DNA of 64,000 nt from Rubrobacter tropicus (lineage in GTDB: Bacteria > Actinomycetota > Rubrobacteria > Rubrobacterales > Rubrobacteraceae). Shown here piece by piece: positions 1 through 7,425 of the stretch (position 1 is its first letter; the number at the start of each line of letters is the position of its first letter). Where the stretch lies: contig NZ_CP045119.1 of assembly GCF_011492945.1 (NCBI RefSeq), positions 1,116,001-1,180,000 on the forward strand, in the 5' to 3' direction. The translations under genes and the position numbers were made by a program. The notes under the pieces were generated by a model. The model saw only the letters and a list, made by a program, of their open reading frames with translations. It ran no database searches and had not been told where the DNA came from.

Positions 1-645
1 CGTCTGGGCCCCGAGGGGATGAAGGTCTACGCGGCTCTCGTCTCGGCCGCCAGAGACCTCGGCCTGCCCGTGATCTCGGACGCCAAACGCGGGGACATCG
101 GCCCCGTCGCCGCCGCTTACGCCGAGGCCCACCTACGCCTCTACGGCGCCACGTGCGTAACCGTGAACCCGTACATGGGCTCGGACGCCGTCCTCCCCTT
201 CCTCGAAGAAGCGCGCCGCCGGGACGCGGGCGGGGGCGTCTTCGCCCTCGTCGCCACCTCCAACCCCTCGTCAGGGGAGATCCAACAGGCGACCGACCCG
301 CCACTCCACGAAGTCGCCGCCCGCCTGGTCGCGAACCTCGGCCAGAGGGACGGCGACTACCTCGATTGCGGGGCCGTCGTCGGCGCGACCCGCCCCTCCA
401 TCGGCCGCCGCGTGCGCGAGCTCCTCCCCGACGCGCTCTTTCTCACCCCCGGCTACGGTGCCCAGGGCGGGGGCGCCCCCGAAGTAGTTCCCCTGCTCGA
501 CGCCCGTGGCGCCGGTGTCCTCGTCAACAGCAGCCGAGCCATCCTCTACGCCCACGAAAAGACATCAACGGACTACCGCCACGCCGCCAGCGAAGCGGCC
601 CGCCAGGCCCGCGACGACCTCCGCCACGCCGGCGTACGTTGTTAG
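1..645 (+). CDS. pyrF: orotidine 5'-phosphate decarboxylase, 5'-truncated by window edge
   Basis: Decarboxylates OMP to UMP, the last step of de novo pyrimidine synthesis, in the cytosol. The frame is open from base 1, so the N-terminus lies outside the window; the ATG at 19 is internal. Visible landmarks are the catalytic motif ISDAKRGDIG near the start of the visible part, then NPYMGSD, GAVVGAT and the phosphate-binding LTPGYGAQGG. This pattern matches the longer class 2 PyrF found in actinobacteria. The remaining carbamoyl-phosphate and dihydroorotate genes presumably lie upstream. The gene ends in a repeat-rich spacer. Confidence 0.93.
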   Translation, partial: RLGPEGMKVYAALVSAARDLGLPVISDAKRGDIGPVAAAYAEAHLRLYGATCVTVNPYMGSDAVLPFLEEARRRDAGGGVFALVATSNPSSGEIQQATDPPLHEVAARLVANLGQRDGDYLDCGAVVGATRPSIGRRVRELLPDALFLTPGYGAQGGGAPEVVPLLDARGAGVLVNSSRAILYAHEKTSTDYRHAASEAARQARDDLRHAGVRC

Positions 646-952
646 CACGCCGGCTTCGCCGGCTTTCAGCCCGCTCCGCCCTCCGGGCTCCGCCCTCCGG
701 GCTCCGCCCTCCGGGCTCCGCTCTCAGCACGCTCCGGCTTCGCCTCCGCTTTCAGCTTTCGCCGCGCAAGGCCCGACATGGCCGCGCATCGCGCGGCGGT
801 CGAGGTGTCGCGGAGCGTAGCGTCCACAGACGACTTGCCGAAAGCCGCGAAGCGGCGAGCCGAAAGTCCCCGGAGGGGACGTGCTGACGAGGCGCGAAGC
901 GCCGGGCTGAAAGCTCGCGAAGCGAGCGTGCTGCGGGCCGCTCCGCGGCCCG
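646..952. repeat. repeat-rich intergenic region with 14-bp tandem array
   Basis: No gene is seen here. Positions 674-715 hold three perfect tandem copies of the 14-mer CTCCGCCCTCCGGG plus a partial copy to 720. Around 731-748 is the module GCTCCGGCTTCGCCTCCGC followed by TTTCAGC, which recurs near 14958, 18611, 25055 and 50876. The rest is short GC-rich palindromes (CCGGCTTCGCCGG; CTCGCGAAGCGAG). Frames crossing this stretch are arginine/proline-rich and look non-coding. Confidence 0.8.
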
Positions 953-1045
953 CTAGAACAGGTGTGCTACGGAGACTACGGTCACGAGCACCGTCGCCAG
1001 CGCGACCACCGCGCCTATTAGTTGAACCACCGTCTCTCTGGTCAT
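953..1045 (-). CDS. 30-aa single-span membrane peptide
   Basis: Short ORF that starts MTRETVVQLIGAVVALATVL and ends SVAHLF. Residues 6-27 are almost entirely hydrophobic, so the product would be one membrane-spanning helix with a charged N-terminus. An AAAGGA ribosome-binding site lies at 1052-1057, six bases before the ATG. It sits 19 bases downstream of the TlpA-like gene on the same strand and is probably cotranscribed with it. No family is recognised. The RBS, the neighbour and the coherent hydrophobic stretch support a real gene, but its size keeps confidence moderate. Confidence 0.5.
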   Translation of the reverse strand: MTRETVVQLIGAVVALATVLVTVVSVAHLF

Positions 1046-1064
1046 GTGCGGTCCTTTCGGGTAG

Positions 1065-1616
1065 CTAGTCGTTTCGGAGGGCCGTCTGGCCGCCTTCCCC
1101 GTCTTTCTCTTCGAGGGCTGCTTCGATCTTTGTCTTGAGGGCGTCTTCGTAGCCTTCGCCGTGCTGGTCTTCCCCGAGCACCCACCAGATGACGCCGTCC
1201 CGCACCACGAAGAGCCTGGGCACGCGCTTGACGTTGTAGAGGGAGGCGAGCCTTCCGGTCGGGTCGTAGAGGCGGTCGTATGGGGCGTCCACGTCCTCCC
1301 TGGCGCCGTTGACGTAGACGACGGCGAAGGAGGCTTCGTCGCCGTACTCGCGGGCGACCTCGAGGAAACCGGGGCGGGCCCTGTTCGAGTTCTGGTTGAG
1401 CGGGCTCCAGAAGGCGAGCACGTAGACGCCTTTGTCGGAGAGCTCGAACCGGCTTCCTTCCACGTCCCTGGCCGTAAAGCTCTTGGCCGTCGAGCCCACG
1501 TTCGGCTCGGGCGCCGCGAGCGTCAGGTTGCCGGTCCCCGTCTCCGCGCCGCCAAAGGAGCGATAGAAAAGGGAAAGGGTGAGCACCAGCAGGGCCACGA
1601 GGGCCAGCCGCTTCAC
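1065..1616 (-). CDS. TlpA/thioredoxin-fold protein lacking all cysteines
   Basis: 183 aa, with an N-terminal hydrophobic anchor (residues 1-20) that should place the domain outside the membrane. The body follows the TlpA/ResA layout: a VLAFWSPL strand where the active site should be, a central VVYVNG strand, and the cis-proline segment KRVPRLFVV (P133). The CxxC of redox-active relatives is replaced by SPLNQNS (71-77), and the protein contains no cysteine at all. It therefore cannot do thiol-disulfide exchange; a binding or chaperone-like role is inferred. Start is GTG. It is divergent from the carboxypeptidase gene and followed by a tiny membrane ORF. Confidence 0.75.
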   Translation of the reverse strand: MKRLALVALLVLTLSLFYRSFGGAETGTGNLTLAAPEPNVGSTAKSFTARDVEGSRFELSDKGVYVLAFWSPLNQNSNRARPGFLEVAREYGDEASFAVVYVNGAREDVDAPYDRLYDPTGRLASLYNVKRVPRLFVVRDGVIWWVLGEDQHGEGYEDALKTKIEAALEEKDGEGGQTALRND

Positions 1617-1718
1617 GAGGAGTCCGGACCATAAAATAGGGAACGCACGACACGAGAATTGTATATGCTCGGGTCTCCCTTGTCGTGCGGCCCGAATCGT
1701 CGTAGCCTCTGTACTCCC

Positions 1719-2882
1719 GTGCCGAAACCCATAGACATCCGGCGCGCGGCCCTCACCGCCGCGCTCGCTCTCTTCGTCCTCCCGTGGACGGCGGGCGGCG
1801 CGTGGGCCCAGGACGACGCGGCGAGGGAAGTGCCGGCGCTCGAGGTGTCGGCCGGGGCCTGGGCCGTGACCGACCTCGAGAGCGGCGAGTACCTGGCGGG
1901 GAATAACGCCTCAAAAGAGGTTCCGATGGCCTCTACCACCAAGATCATGGCGGCCCTCGTCGCCCTCGAGGCGGATCTGGACGAGGAGGTGACGGTCTCG
2001 GAGGAGGCCGCCGCCTTCGCCGTCCCCGCCTACAGCAACGTCGGCCTCGCGCCGGGCGACGTGTTGAGCGCGCGGGAGCTGCTGATGGCCTCCATGATCT
2101 CCTCCGGCGACGACGCCGCATACGCCCTGGCCGAACACATCGGAGACGGCAGCGTCGAGAGCTTCGTCGGCATGATGAACGAGAAGGCCGAAGAGATGGG
2201 CCTGCGGGAGACCAGCTTCGAGAACCCGGTGGGTTTCGACGCCCGCGGCCACCACACGAGCGCCGGGGACCTCGCGAAGATGACGCGGGTGGCGATGCAG
2301 AACCCCGCCTTCAGGGAGATGGTCTCGACCCAATACGCGACCATCGCCACGCCCTACCGGGAGATACCCTTGACCAACACCAACGAGCTGCTCTTCGCGT
2401 ACTCGCCCGCCACGGGCGTCAAGACGGGGACCACGCCGGCCGCGGGCGAGAGCCTGGTCTCCTCCGCCGCGAGCGGGGACGAGGCGTACGCCTTCGTGAT
2501 CCTCGACGCCGGCGAGGACAGGTTCGGGGCCTCCGTCCGGGCCTTCGAGCACGCCTTCGCCGCCTACGACCGGACGGACCTCGTCGTCGGGGGAAAGAAG
2601 TACGCGGGGTCCGACGTGCCATACCGCAGGGACGAGCGAATAGAACTCGTCGCGGCCGAGAGCGTGGAGGGTCTCGTGGACGCCAGCCCGAGGGTGGAGC
2701 GGGAGATCACGGTGACCAAAGATTTGCCCCCTTCGGCCCGTCCCGGGACGAGGCTCGGGGAGGTCGTCGTCAAGGTCGACGGGGAGAGGGTTGGGGAGAG
2801 CCCGCTCGTGGCCCGGAGGGGGTACGAGGAGGCCTCGCTGTGGGAGCGGGTGTGGTATACCGTCGAAGGGGTTTTCGCGTAG
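1719..2882 (+). CDS. D-alanyl-D-alanine carboxypeptidase (PBP5-type, S11)
   Basis: Trims the terminal D-Ala from peptidoglycan stem peptides outside the cell. The three penicillin-binding motifs are present: STTK (S72-K75 counted from GTG 1719), SGD in place of SxN (129-131), and KTG (235-237). The N-terminus is a signal peptide with RR, a hydrophobic core and an AWA cleavage site. The C-terminal region is the beta-rich PBP5-C-like domain ending in VWYTVEGVF, a possible amphipathic anchor. GTG 1719 gives a normal signal peptide. Earlier in-frame starts (TTG 1659, ATG 1665) coincide with a possible -10 (TATATG). No clear RBS is visible. Confidence 0.88.
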   Translation: MPKPIDIRRAALTAALALFVLPWTAGGAWAQDDAAREVPALEVSAGAWAVTDLESGEYLAGNNASKEVPMASTTKIMAALVALEADLDEEVTVSEEAAAFAVPAYSNVGLAPGDVLSARELLMASMISSGDDAAYALAEHIGDGSVESFVGMMNEKAEEMGLRETSFENPVGFDARGHHTSAGDLAKMTRVAMQNPAFREMVSTQYATIATPYREIPLTNTNELLFAYSPATGVKTGTTPAAGESLVSSAASGDEAYAFVILDAGEDRFGASVRAFEHAFAAYDRTDLVVGGKKYAGSDVPYRRDERIELVAAESVEGLVDASPRVEREITVTKDLPPSARPGTRLGEVVVKVDGERVGESPLVARRGYEEASLWERVWYTVEGVFA

Positions 2883-2911
2883 AGGGAAACAGTAGGGGAA
2901 GAGGAGAAGGC

Positions 2912-3868
2912 ATGATCCTGACCGTCACCCTAAACGCCGCCGTCGCCCGCACGCTGGTCGTACCGAGCCTGACTCTAGGCCACCGCCACCGCGCGCCCGA
3001 AAGCGTCACGCTCGCCGGCGGAAAAGGCATAAACGTCGCCCGTTCGTTGCGCACCCTGGGCGTGCCTGTGCTCGCCGCCGGGTTCGCCGGCGGGCGCAAC
3101 GGGGACGCGATCCGGGACGGGCTTTCGGAGGCCGCCATACCCTTCGACCTCGTAGAGATAGAGGGCCATTCCAGGACCTCGACGGCCATCGTCGATCCCA
3201 TGTCCGGCGCGCAGACCGAGATCAACGAGTACGGACCCTCCGTCAGCCCCGCCGAGGCGAGGGAGTTCTCCCGCCGCCTCGAGCATCTGATGGAGTACGC
3301 AACTGCCGTCGTCTTCGCCGGCAGCGTCCCGCCGAACATGGAGGAGAGCTTCCTCGTCGGCCTCGTGCGCCGCTCGCGCGAGCGCGGCCTCTACACTGTG
3401 GTCGACTCCCCGCCATCGACGCTCCGGGCCGCGCTCAAGGCCGACCCCTCGCTCGTCAGCCCCAACCAGAACGAGGCCGAGAGCGTCGCCGGCTTCGATT
3501 TCATCGAGGAGTCGGACTTCCCCCTGGGCCTCTCCAGGCTCGTCGAGATGGGCGCCGCCGACGCGTGCATCACCTCCCCCGAGGGCCGCTCCTACCTGTC
3601 TACCGAAGGCGGCATCGTCTCGGCCCTGGCGCCCCGGATAGAGGCCGTCTCGAACATAGGCAGCGGCGACGCCTACCTCGCCGGCCTGCTCGCGGGCCTC
3701 CTGCACCGGGATCTCCCGCCCGTCGAAGCCGTCCGCCTCGCCGCCGGCTGCGCCGCCGCCAACGCCGAAACCCTGGGCGCAGGCCACTTCGAGGCCCGCC
3801 GCGCAGAAGAGCTCGCCGACTCCGTCCAGGTGGAAGTACTCGACCGCAGTCTTCAAGAGAGCTTTTAG
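2912..3868 (+). CDS. PfkB-family sugar kinase (1-phosphofructokinase/tagatose-6-P kinase type)
   Basis: 318 aa, cytosolic, ATP-dependent phosphorylation of a phosphosugar is expected. The N-terminal PfkB signature LAGGKGINVAR is at 34-44 (GGKG 36-39), and the C-terminal catalytic motif is GSGD at 250-253 rather than the usual GAGD. MILTVTLNAAV at the start and SPNQNEAE in the middle are typical of the FruK/LacC branch. The RBS GGAGAAGG precedes ATG 2912; the longer reading frame upstream overlaps the carboxypeptidase and is unlikely. No PTS transporter genes are adjacent, so the substrate remains open. Confidence 0.82.
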   Translation: MILTVTLNAAVARTLVVPSLTLGHRHRAPESVTLAGGKGINVARSLRTLGVPVLAAGFAGGRNGDAIRDGLSEAAIPFDLVEIEGHSRTSTAIVDPMSGAQTEINEYGPSVSPAEAREFSRRLEHLMEYATAVVFAGSVPPNMEESFLVGLVRRSRERGLYTVVDSPPSTLRAALKADPSLVSPNQNEAESVAGFDFIEESDFPLGLSRLVEMGAADACITSPEGRSYLSTEGGIVSALAPRIEAVSNIGSGDAYLAGLLAGLLHRDLPPVEAVRLAAGCAAANAETLGAGHFEARRAEELADSVQVEVLDRSLQESF

Positions 3869-4036
3869 CTGTCAGCGGTCAGCTTTCAGCTTCTTGTGCT
3901 GGTGAGAAGGTTTCTGTTCACCCAAGCCAAGATGCGGGGTTTTCGGCCGGTCTTCGCGGGGTTTTCTGCCTCGAAGTTGCGTCTTCACGGCCCCGGCTGA
4001 CAGCTGGCGGCTGAAAGCTGACCGCTACCAGATAGC
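3868..4036. repeat. heptamer element with long inverted arms
   Basis: The left arm is AGCGGTCAGCTTTCAGC at 3874-3890. The right arm is GCTGAAAGCTGACCGCT at 4010-4026, its perfect 17-bp complement. Both arms extend as degenerate tandem 7-mers of the form AGCTGAC. They flank a unique core of about 120 bp. The element begins at the stop codon of the kinase gene and ends in the trxA promoter. Confidence 0.8.
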
Positions 4037-4045
4037 TGCTAAAAT
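4018..4045 (+). promoter_or_regulatory. probable trxA promoter using repeat-derived -35
   Basis: CTGACC at 4018-4023 (-35-like) lies inside the right arm of the heptamer element. It is followed after 16 bases by TAAAAT at 4040-4045 (-10), 44 bases before the trxA ATG. The same arrangement precedes tRNA-Pro. Confidence 0.5.
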
Positions 4046-4089
4046 GGCGGGGTCGAAAGCCACCTTACACGAGACGGAGGTATGGGATC

Positions 4090-4401
4090 ATGGCGGTTTC
4101 AGAGGTTACGGACGCCTCTTTCGAGAGCGACGTCCTGCGGTCCGAGAGGCCGGTCATAGTAGATTTCTGGGCGCCGTGGTGCGGGCCTTGCAAGAGGATC
4201 TCCCCGATACTCGAGGAGATGAGCGAGGAGCGCGACGACGTGCAGTTCGTAAAGCTGAACGTGGACGACAACCCGCAGACGGCGATGAGCTACAGTATCT
4301 CCAGCATACCTACCATCGCCCGCTTCGAGGGCGGGGAGGTCAAGGAGCAGGCCGTGGGCGCCCTGCCCAAGCCCCAGCTCTCGGCCCGGCTCGGCCTGTA
4401 G
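4090..4401 (+). CDS. trxA: thioredoxin
   Basis: 103-aa cytosolic disulfide reductase, reduced by thioredoxin reductase (not in this window). It has the canonical WCGPCK active site (C31, C34), the buried cis-Pro in SSIPTIARF (P74) and the standard thioredoxin length. A GGAGG RBS lies at 4075-4079 before the ATG. Its position just upstream of groES and a CwlM-like gene recalls the trx-cwlM neighbourhood of mycobacteria, which supports vertical actinobacterial descent. Confidence 0.96.
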   Translation: MAVSEVTDASFESDVLRSERPVIVDFWAPWCGPCKRISPILEEMSEERDDVQFVKLNVDDNPQTAMSYSISSIPTIARFEGGEVKEQAVGALPKPQLSARLGL

Positions 4402-4539
4402 GAACGGGCCTTCCGGTGGGCCCAGCAATTGCCAGGAGGGGCCTTCACGGTTAGAATTCCTGGCGCGTGAGACCCGCGGGCCCCGGCCGAGCCGGGCGTC
4501 TCGCGGGCGTAGTTCACAGAGAGCGAGGAGGTACGAAAG

Positions 4540-4809
4540 ATGAAGTTCAAGCCACTAGGTGAGCGGGCTCTCGTCCGCATCGTGGAGCGCGAAGAGACCA
4601 CGGCCTCGGGCATCGTTCTGCCCGACACGGCCAAGGAGAAGCCGCAGACCGCCGAGGTCGTGGCGGTGGGCCAGTTCGAGGACGGGGTAAAGGTCAGCGA
4701 GGGCGACGTCATAGTGTTCGCCAAGTACTCCGGCACCGAGATCAGCCTCGAAGGCGACGACTACATGATCCTCGACGCCGACGACATCCTCGGCATCGTC
4801 GAGAACTAG
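4540..4809 (+). CDS. groES: co-chaperonin GroES
   Basis: 89 aa, normal length for the 10-kDa chaperonin that caps GroEL. Typical features are the start [20 protein letters not shown], the mobile loop [16 protein letters not shown] and the closing DDILGIVE. A strong RBS (GAGGAGGT) precedes the ATG. No groEL follows; the next gene is an amidase, so groEL must lie elsewhere. No CIRCE (TTAGCACTC) or HAIR element was found upstream in 4402-4539. A clear terminator follows. Confidence 0.96.
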   Translation: MKFKPLGERALVRIVEREETTASGIVLPDTAKEKPQTAEVVAVGQFEDGVKVSEGDVIVFAKYSGTEISLEGDDYMILDADDILGIVEN

Positions 4810-4833
4810 CCCAACCGAAGAGCATCGGTAACA

Positions 4834-4875
4834 GGGGCGCCGGGTTCCGAGAGGACGCCCGGCGCCCCGGCTTTA
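4834..4875 (+). terminator. Rho-independent terminator after groES
   Basis: Perfect 11-bp stem GGGGCGCCGGG (4834-4844) / CCCGGCGCCCC (4858-4868), 13-base loop, followed by GGCTTT. Confidence 0.75.
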
Positions 4876-4935
4876 GACGCACTTCGAAACCCGGTCTTCG
4901 AGACGAAAGGCAGAACGGTCCAGTACGCGCGAACG

Positions 4936-5997
4936 CTGAGGAGGGGAGATAGGGGACGGGAGGTCGTCGACCTCCAGACCCGCCTTCAGTCTTTGGGCTT
5001 CGACCTCGGCAACCGCGGCATAGACGGCGTCTTCCGCGAGCGAACGGAGCTCGCCGTGAAGGGTTTCCAGCGGTCGTTGGGGCTTTTGGCCGACGGTCTC
5101 GTCGGCCAGATCACCTGGCGCGAGGTCGTCGAGGCCGGCTACCGCCCGGGCGGGCGCCTCCTCTACCTCCGCCAGCCGCCCTTCCGCGGCACCGACGTCG
5201 TGGAGCTGCAGCGGATGCTAAACGACCTCGGCTTCGACCCGGGCTCCGTCAACGGCCTCTTCGACGCTAGGGCCGCCCGCGCCGTGCGCGACTTCCAGAA
5301 GAACGCGGGCCTCCAGGACGACGGCGTCGTCGACGCCGCCGTCTTCAAGACCCTGAACACCTACGCCGCCCAGACCTTGGGAACCCACCAGCTCCCCGAC
5401 AAAAGCGGCGGCTACTTCCCCGAGGACCTCTTCTCCGGTACCATAGTCGTCGACGCCGCCCACGGCGGAAGAGACACGGGATACGTCGCCAAAGGCGGTC
5501 TTTCGGAGGCGGATCTCAACCTCGCCGTGGCGCACGAGATCGCCCAGATCCTGCCGGCAAAGGAGGTCCTCCTGACCAGGAGCGAGGACGAAGAAGTCTC
5601 CGCGGCCGACAGGGCCTTTCTGGCCAATTCCTCCGGCGCCAAGATGATCGTCTCCATCCACCACGCCGCCCACCACACCCCCTCGGCCTGCGGCACCGCC
5701 TCCTACTACTTCGAGCGCCTCGGCTACCGCTCCCATCGCGGCCAGATGGCCGCGACCTACGTCCAGCGCAGCGTCAGCCGCACCCTGGAGACTTGCGACA
5801 TCGGCGAGTTCGGCCGCTCCTACGAAATACTCCGCGAGACGAACATCCCCGCCGTCGTCCTCGAACCGCTCTACCTGACCAATCCCGAGGAGCTAGACCT
5901 CGCCTCGGACCCCTACTACCCCGCCACCGTGGCAGAGGCCGTCGCAAGCGCCCTCGAGCTCTACGCAGGCCGGGACAAAGCTTTTATAGCTGTTTAG
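4936..5997 (+). CDS. cwlM: CwlM-like N-acetylmuramoyl-L-alanine amidase family protein
   Basis: Two peptidoglycan-binding (PG_binding_1) repeats followed by an Amidase_3 domain with IVVDAAHGGRDTGY, SIHHAAHH and VVLEPLYLTNPEEL. There is no signal peptide, as in mycobacterial CwlM, a cytosolic activator of MurA rather than a secreted hydrolase; the trxA neighbour agrees. The first in-frame standard start is TTG 4993, but it would cut the conserved opening RRGDRGREVVDLQ of the first repeat. Between the groES stop and 4993 no ATG, GTG or TTG occurs in frame; CTG 4936 is the best candidate and is used here. Whether zinc is bound cannot be decided from sequence alone. Confidence 0.75.
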   Translation: MRRGDRGREVVDLQTRLQSLGFDLGNRGIDGVFRERTELAVKGFQRSLGLLADGLVGQITWREVVEAGYRPGGRLLYLRQPPFRGTDVVELQRMLNDLGFDPGSVNGLFDARAARAVRDFQKNAGLQDDGVVDAAVFKTLNTYAAQTLGTHQLPDKSGGYFPEDLFSGTIVVDAAHGGRDTGYVAKGGLSEADLNLAVAHEIAQILPAKEVLLTRSEDEEVSAADRAFLANSSGAKMIVSIHHAAHHTPSACGTASYYFERLGYRSHRGQMAATYVQRSVSRTLETCDIGEFGRSYEILRETNIPAVVLEPLYLTNPEELDLASDPYYPATVAEAVASALELYAGRDKAFIAV

Positions 5998-6002
5998 CTT
6001 TC

Positions 6003-6157
6003 AGCGGTCAGCTATCAGCTTCTGGCAGTTCGATTCGCTGCCGGGGTACGCAGACGGTGATCCGAAATCACATAGAGTTGCGGACGTGGAGAGGTTGTCA
6101 GTGGGCGGGTGCGCCAGAGATGACTTGCTGAAGGCTGACAGCTGATAGCTGACTGCT
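6003..6157. repeat. heptamer element with long inverted arms
   Basis: The left arm AGCGGTCAGCTATCAGC (6003-6019) pairs with GCTGATAGCTGACTGCT (6141-6157), with one G-T wobble in 17. A unique core of about 120 bp lies between. It starts a few bases after the CwlM-like gene and ends at the tRNA-Pro -10 box. Same family as 3868-4036. Confidence 0.78.
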
Positions 6158-6162
6158 ATAAT
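6135..6162 (+). promoter_or_regulatory. tRNA-Pro promoter
   Basis: Perfect -10 TATAAT at 6157-6162 and -35-like CTGACA at 6135-6140 with 16-bp spacing. Predicted transcription starts about 5 bases before the tRNA. The -35 lies within the heptamer repeat arm. Confidence 0.65.
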
Positions 6163-6173
6163 GTCCGCTCAGT

Positions 6174-6247
6174 CGGGACGTAGCGCAGCCTGGTAGCGCG
6201 CCTCGTTCGGGACGAGGAGGTCGGAGGTTCGAATCCTCTCGTCCCGA
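6174..6247 (+). tRNA. tRNA-Pro (anticodon CGG)
   Basis: 74 nt cloverleaf: acceptor CGGGACG (6174-6180) pairs with CGTCCCG (6240-6246), discriminator A. The anticodon arm CCTCG-TTCGGGA-CGAGG gives CGG. The T-arm carries GGTTCGAATCC. CCA is not encoded. Confidence 0.95.
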
Positions 6248-6319
6248 CTCTTTGTAACAGGTGGACATCTCGCCCCTGGTCTCGCGATTCTCTGTGTCAG
6301 GTCCGTCCTTGGCCTGCCT

Positions 6320-6508
6320 TCACCAGGGTATTGGGCTCCGATCCCGAAAGATGCCGCCGTTCGGACCGTCGGAGGGCAGCGTCGCGAGCCAGAGGAGGAT
6401 GTGCACGGCCTCTTCGGTGGAACCGGGGACGCCCGCGCCTCCCATGTTGGTGCGGACCCAGCCGGGGCGCATCGCGTTGGTATCCAAGACGCCTTCGAGC
6501 GCGGGGAT
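6320..6508 (-). pseudogene. C-terminal remnant of a short-chain dehydrogenase
   Basis: The reverse frame reads NAMRPGWVRTNMGG, then EEAVHILLWLATLP and GGIFRDRSPIPW. This is the recognisable C-terminal end of SDR enzymes that close with PGWVRT and FFRDR-PIPW. The nucleotide-binding GxxxGxG and the catalytic YxxxK region are missing, and the frame upstream turns into unrelated sequence. A C-terminal fragment of about 62 codons remains. A decayed gene is inferred; it sits in a 490-bp gap between tRNA-Pro and the P-domain protein. Confidence 0.7.
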
Positions 6509-6676
6509 GCGCAGCGGTGGGCTCGTATTTGAACCGCTCGGCGCCCTCCACGTAGAACCGGACAATACCCCGAGAGGGGGCTGTCTTTCTCGTGGATGAT
6601 AGGGATTCTCGGGTGTCCACCAAGAAAACTACGAAATTAGTCCGTTCGGGGGATGTTCACGTCTCGGATCGAGCAC

Positions 6677-6694
6677 ATGATACTTATGTATCAT
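6677..6694. promoter_or_regulatory. palindromic operator candidate
   Basis: Perfect inverted repeat ATGATAC-TTAT-GTATCAT, AT-rich in a GC-rich genome, 46 bases upstream of the P-domain protein start and overlapping a plausible -10 area. Probably a regulator binding site; the regulator is unknown. Confidence 0.45.
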
Positions 6695-6739
6695 AAAAGT
6701 GTCGGAGGCTCCCCTTAGCCTCAGAAAGGAGCTGTAGGG

Positions 6740-7357
6740 ATGCGGCGCGCGATTCTCTTGCTCGCGATGTTGCTGGCGATGATACTGGTTATCGGGTCGG
6801 CCTTGCCGGCTGCTGCCGCCAATACGAAGGTCGTCAAGAAGACCTTCAGCAGCACGCAGCCGATCACGATCCCCGCTGGGGCCCCAGGTGCTACGAGCGG
6901 TGCAGCGGCACCCTACCCCTCGGAGAAAAGCGCCGGCGGCTTCAACAGGGGCAAGATCCTCGACGTGAACTTGAGATTGAAGAACTACACTCACACCTTT
7001 CCCGACGACGTGGACGTGATGCTCTCGCACCGGGGAGTGAACCGTACGGTATTGTCCGACGTGGGCGGACAACTCGACGTCAGCAACATCACTCTAGCCC
7101 TCGACGACGAGGCGGCGAGCCCGCTGCCCGACAGCACCCAGCTCACCGGCGGCGCGTTCGATCCCACCAACATCGGAGCCACCGACACCTTCCCGGCCCC
7201 GGCGCCAACCCCGAGTGGGCTACCGGCACTCTCCGGGTTCGATGGCAGGAACCCCAACGGCCTCTGGAAGCTGTGGGTTGTGGATGACGCTGGCGGCGAT
7301 GTGGGGCAGTTCGCCGGCGGTTGGAGCATCACGATCAAGGCCAGGGTCAGAACCTAG
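6740..7357 (+). CDS. secreted P/Homo B-domain protein
   Basis: 205 aa. Residues 1-26 form a classical signal peptide (RR, long hydrophobic core, AAA cleavage). The rest resembles the jelly-roll P domain of proprotein convertases and secreted bacterial proteases: KILDVNLRLKNYTHTFPDDV, MLSHRGVNRTVL, NPNGLWKLWVVDDAGGD and the closing GGWSITI. There is no catalytic domain, so it is a stand-alone extracellular domain; a binding or surface function is inferred. AAAGGAG RBS and a palindromic site lie upstream. The downstream gene is convergent. Confidence 0.75.
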   Translation: MRRAILLLAMLLAMILVIGSALPAAAANTKVVKKTFSSTQPITIPAGAPGATSGAAAPYPSEKSAGGFNRGKILDVNLRLKNYTHTFPDDVDVMLSHRGVNRTVLSDVGGQLDVSNITLALDDEAASPLPDSTQLTGGAFDPTNIGATDTFPAPAPTPSGLPALSGFDGRNPNGLWKLWVVDDAGGDVGQFAGGWSITIKARVRT

Positions 7358-7425
7358 AAGCCCAGTCGAGGCGGGCAAAGGGCATTAGGCTCTTGCCCTT
7401 TCCTCGTGCCCACGCAAATCTCCTA

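Noticed and set aside
674-720. Tandem array as CRISPR
   Set aside because: The 14-bp units abut directly with no spacers; simple tandem repeat.
3868-4036. Heptamer element as an insertion sequence
   Set aside because: No transposase, no target duplication seen, and cores differ between copies; at most a non-autonomous element.
4402-4539. Heat-shock operator (CIRCE or HAIR) before groES
   Set aside because: Neither TTAGCACTC-N9-GAGTGCTAA nor CTTGAGT-N7-ACTCAAG is present; only GC-rich imperfect palindromes.
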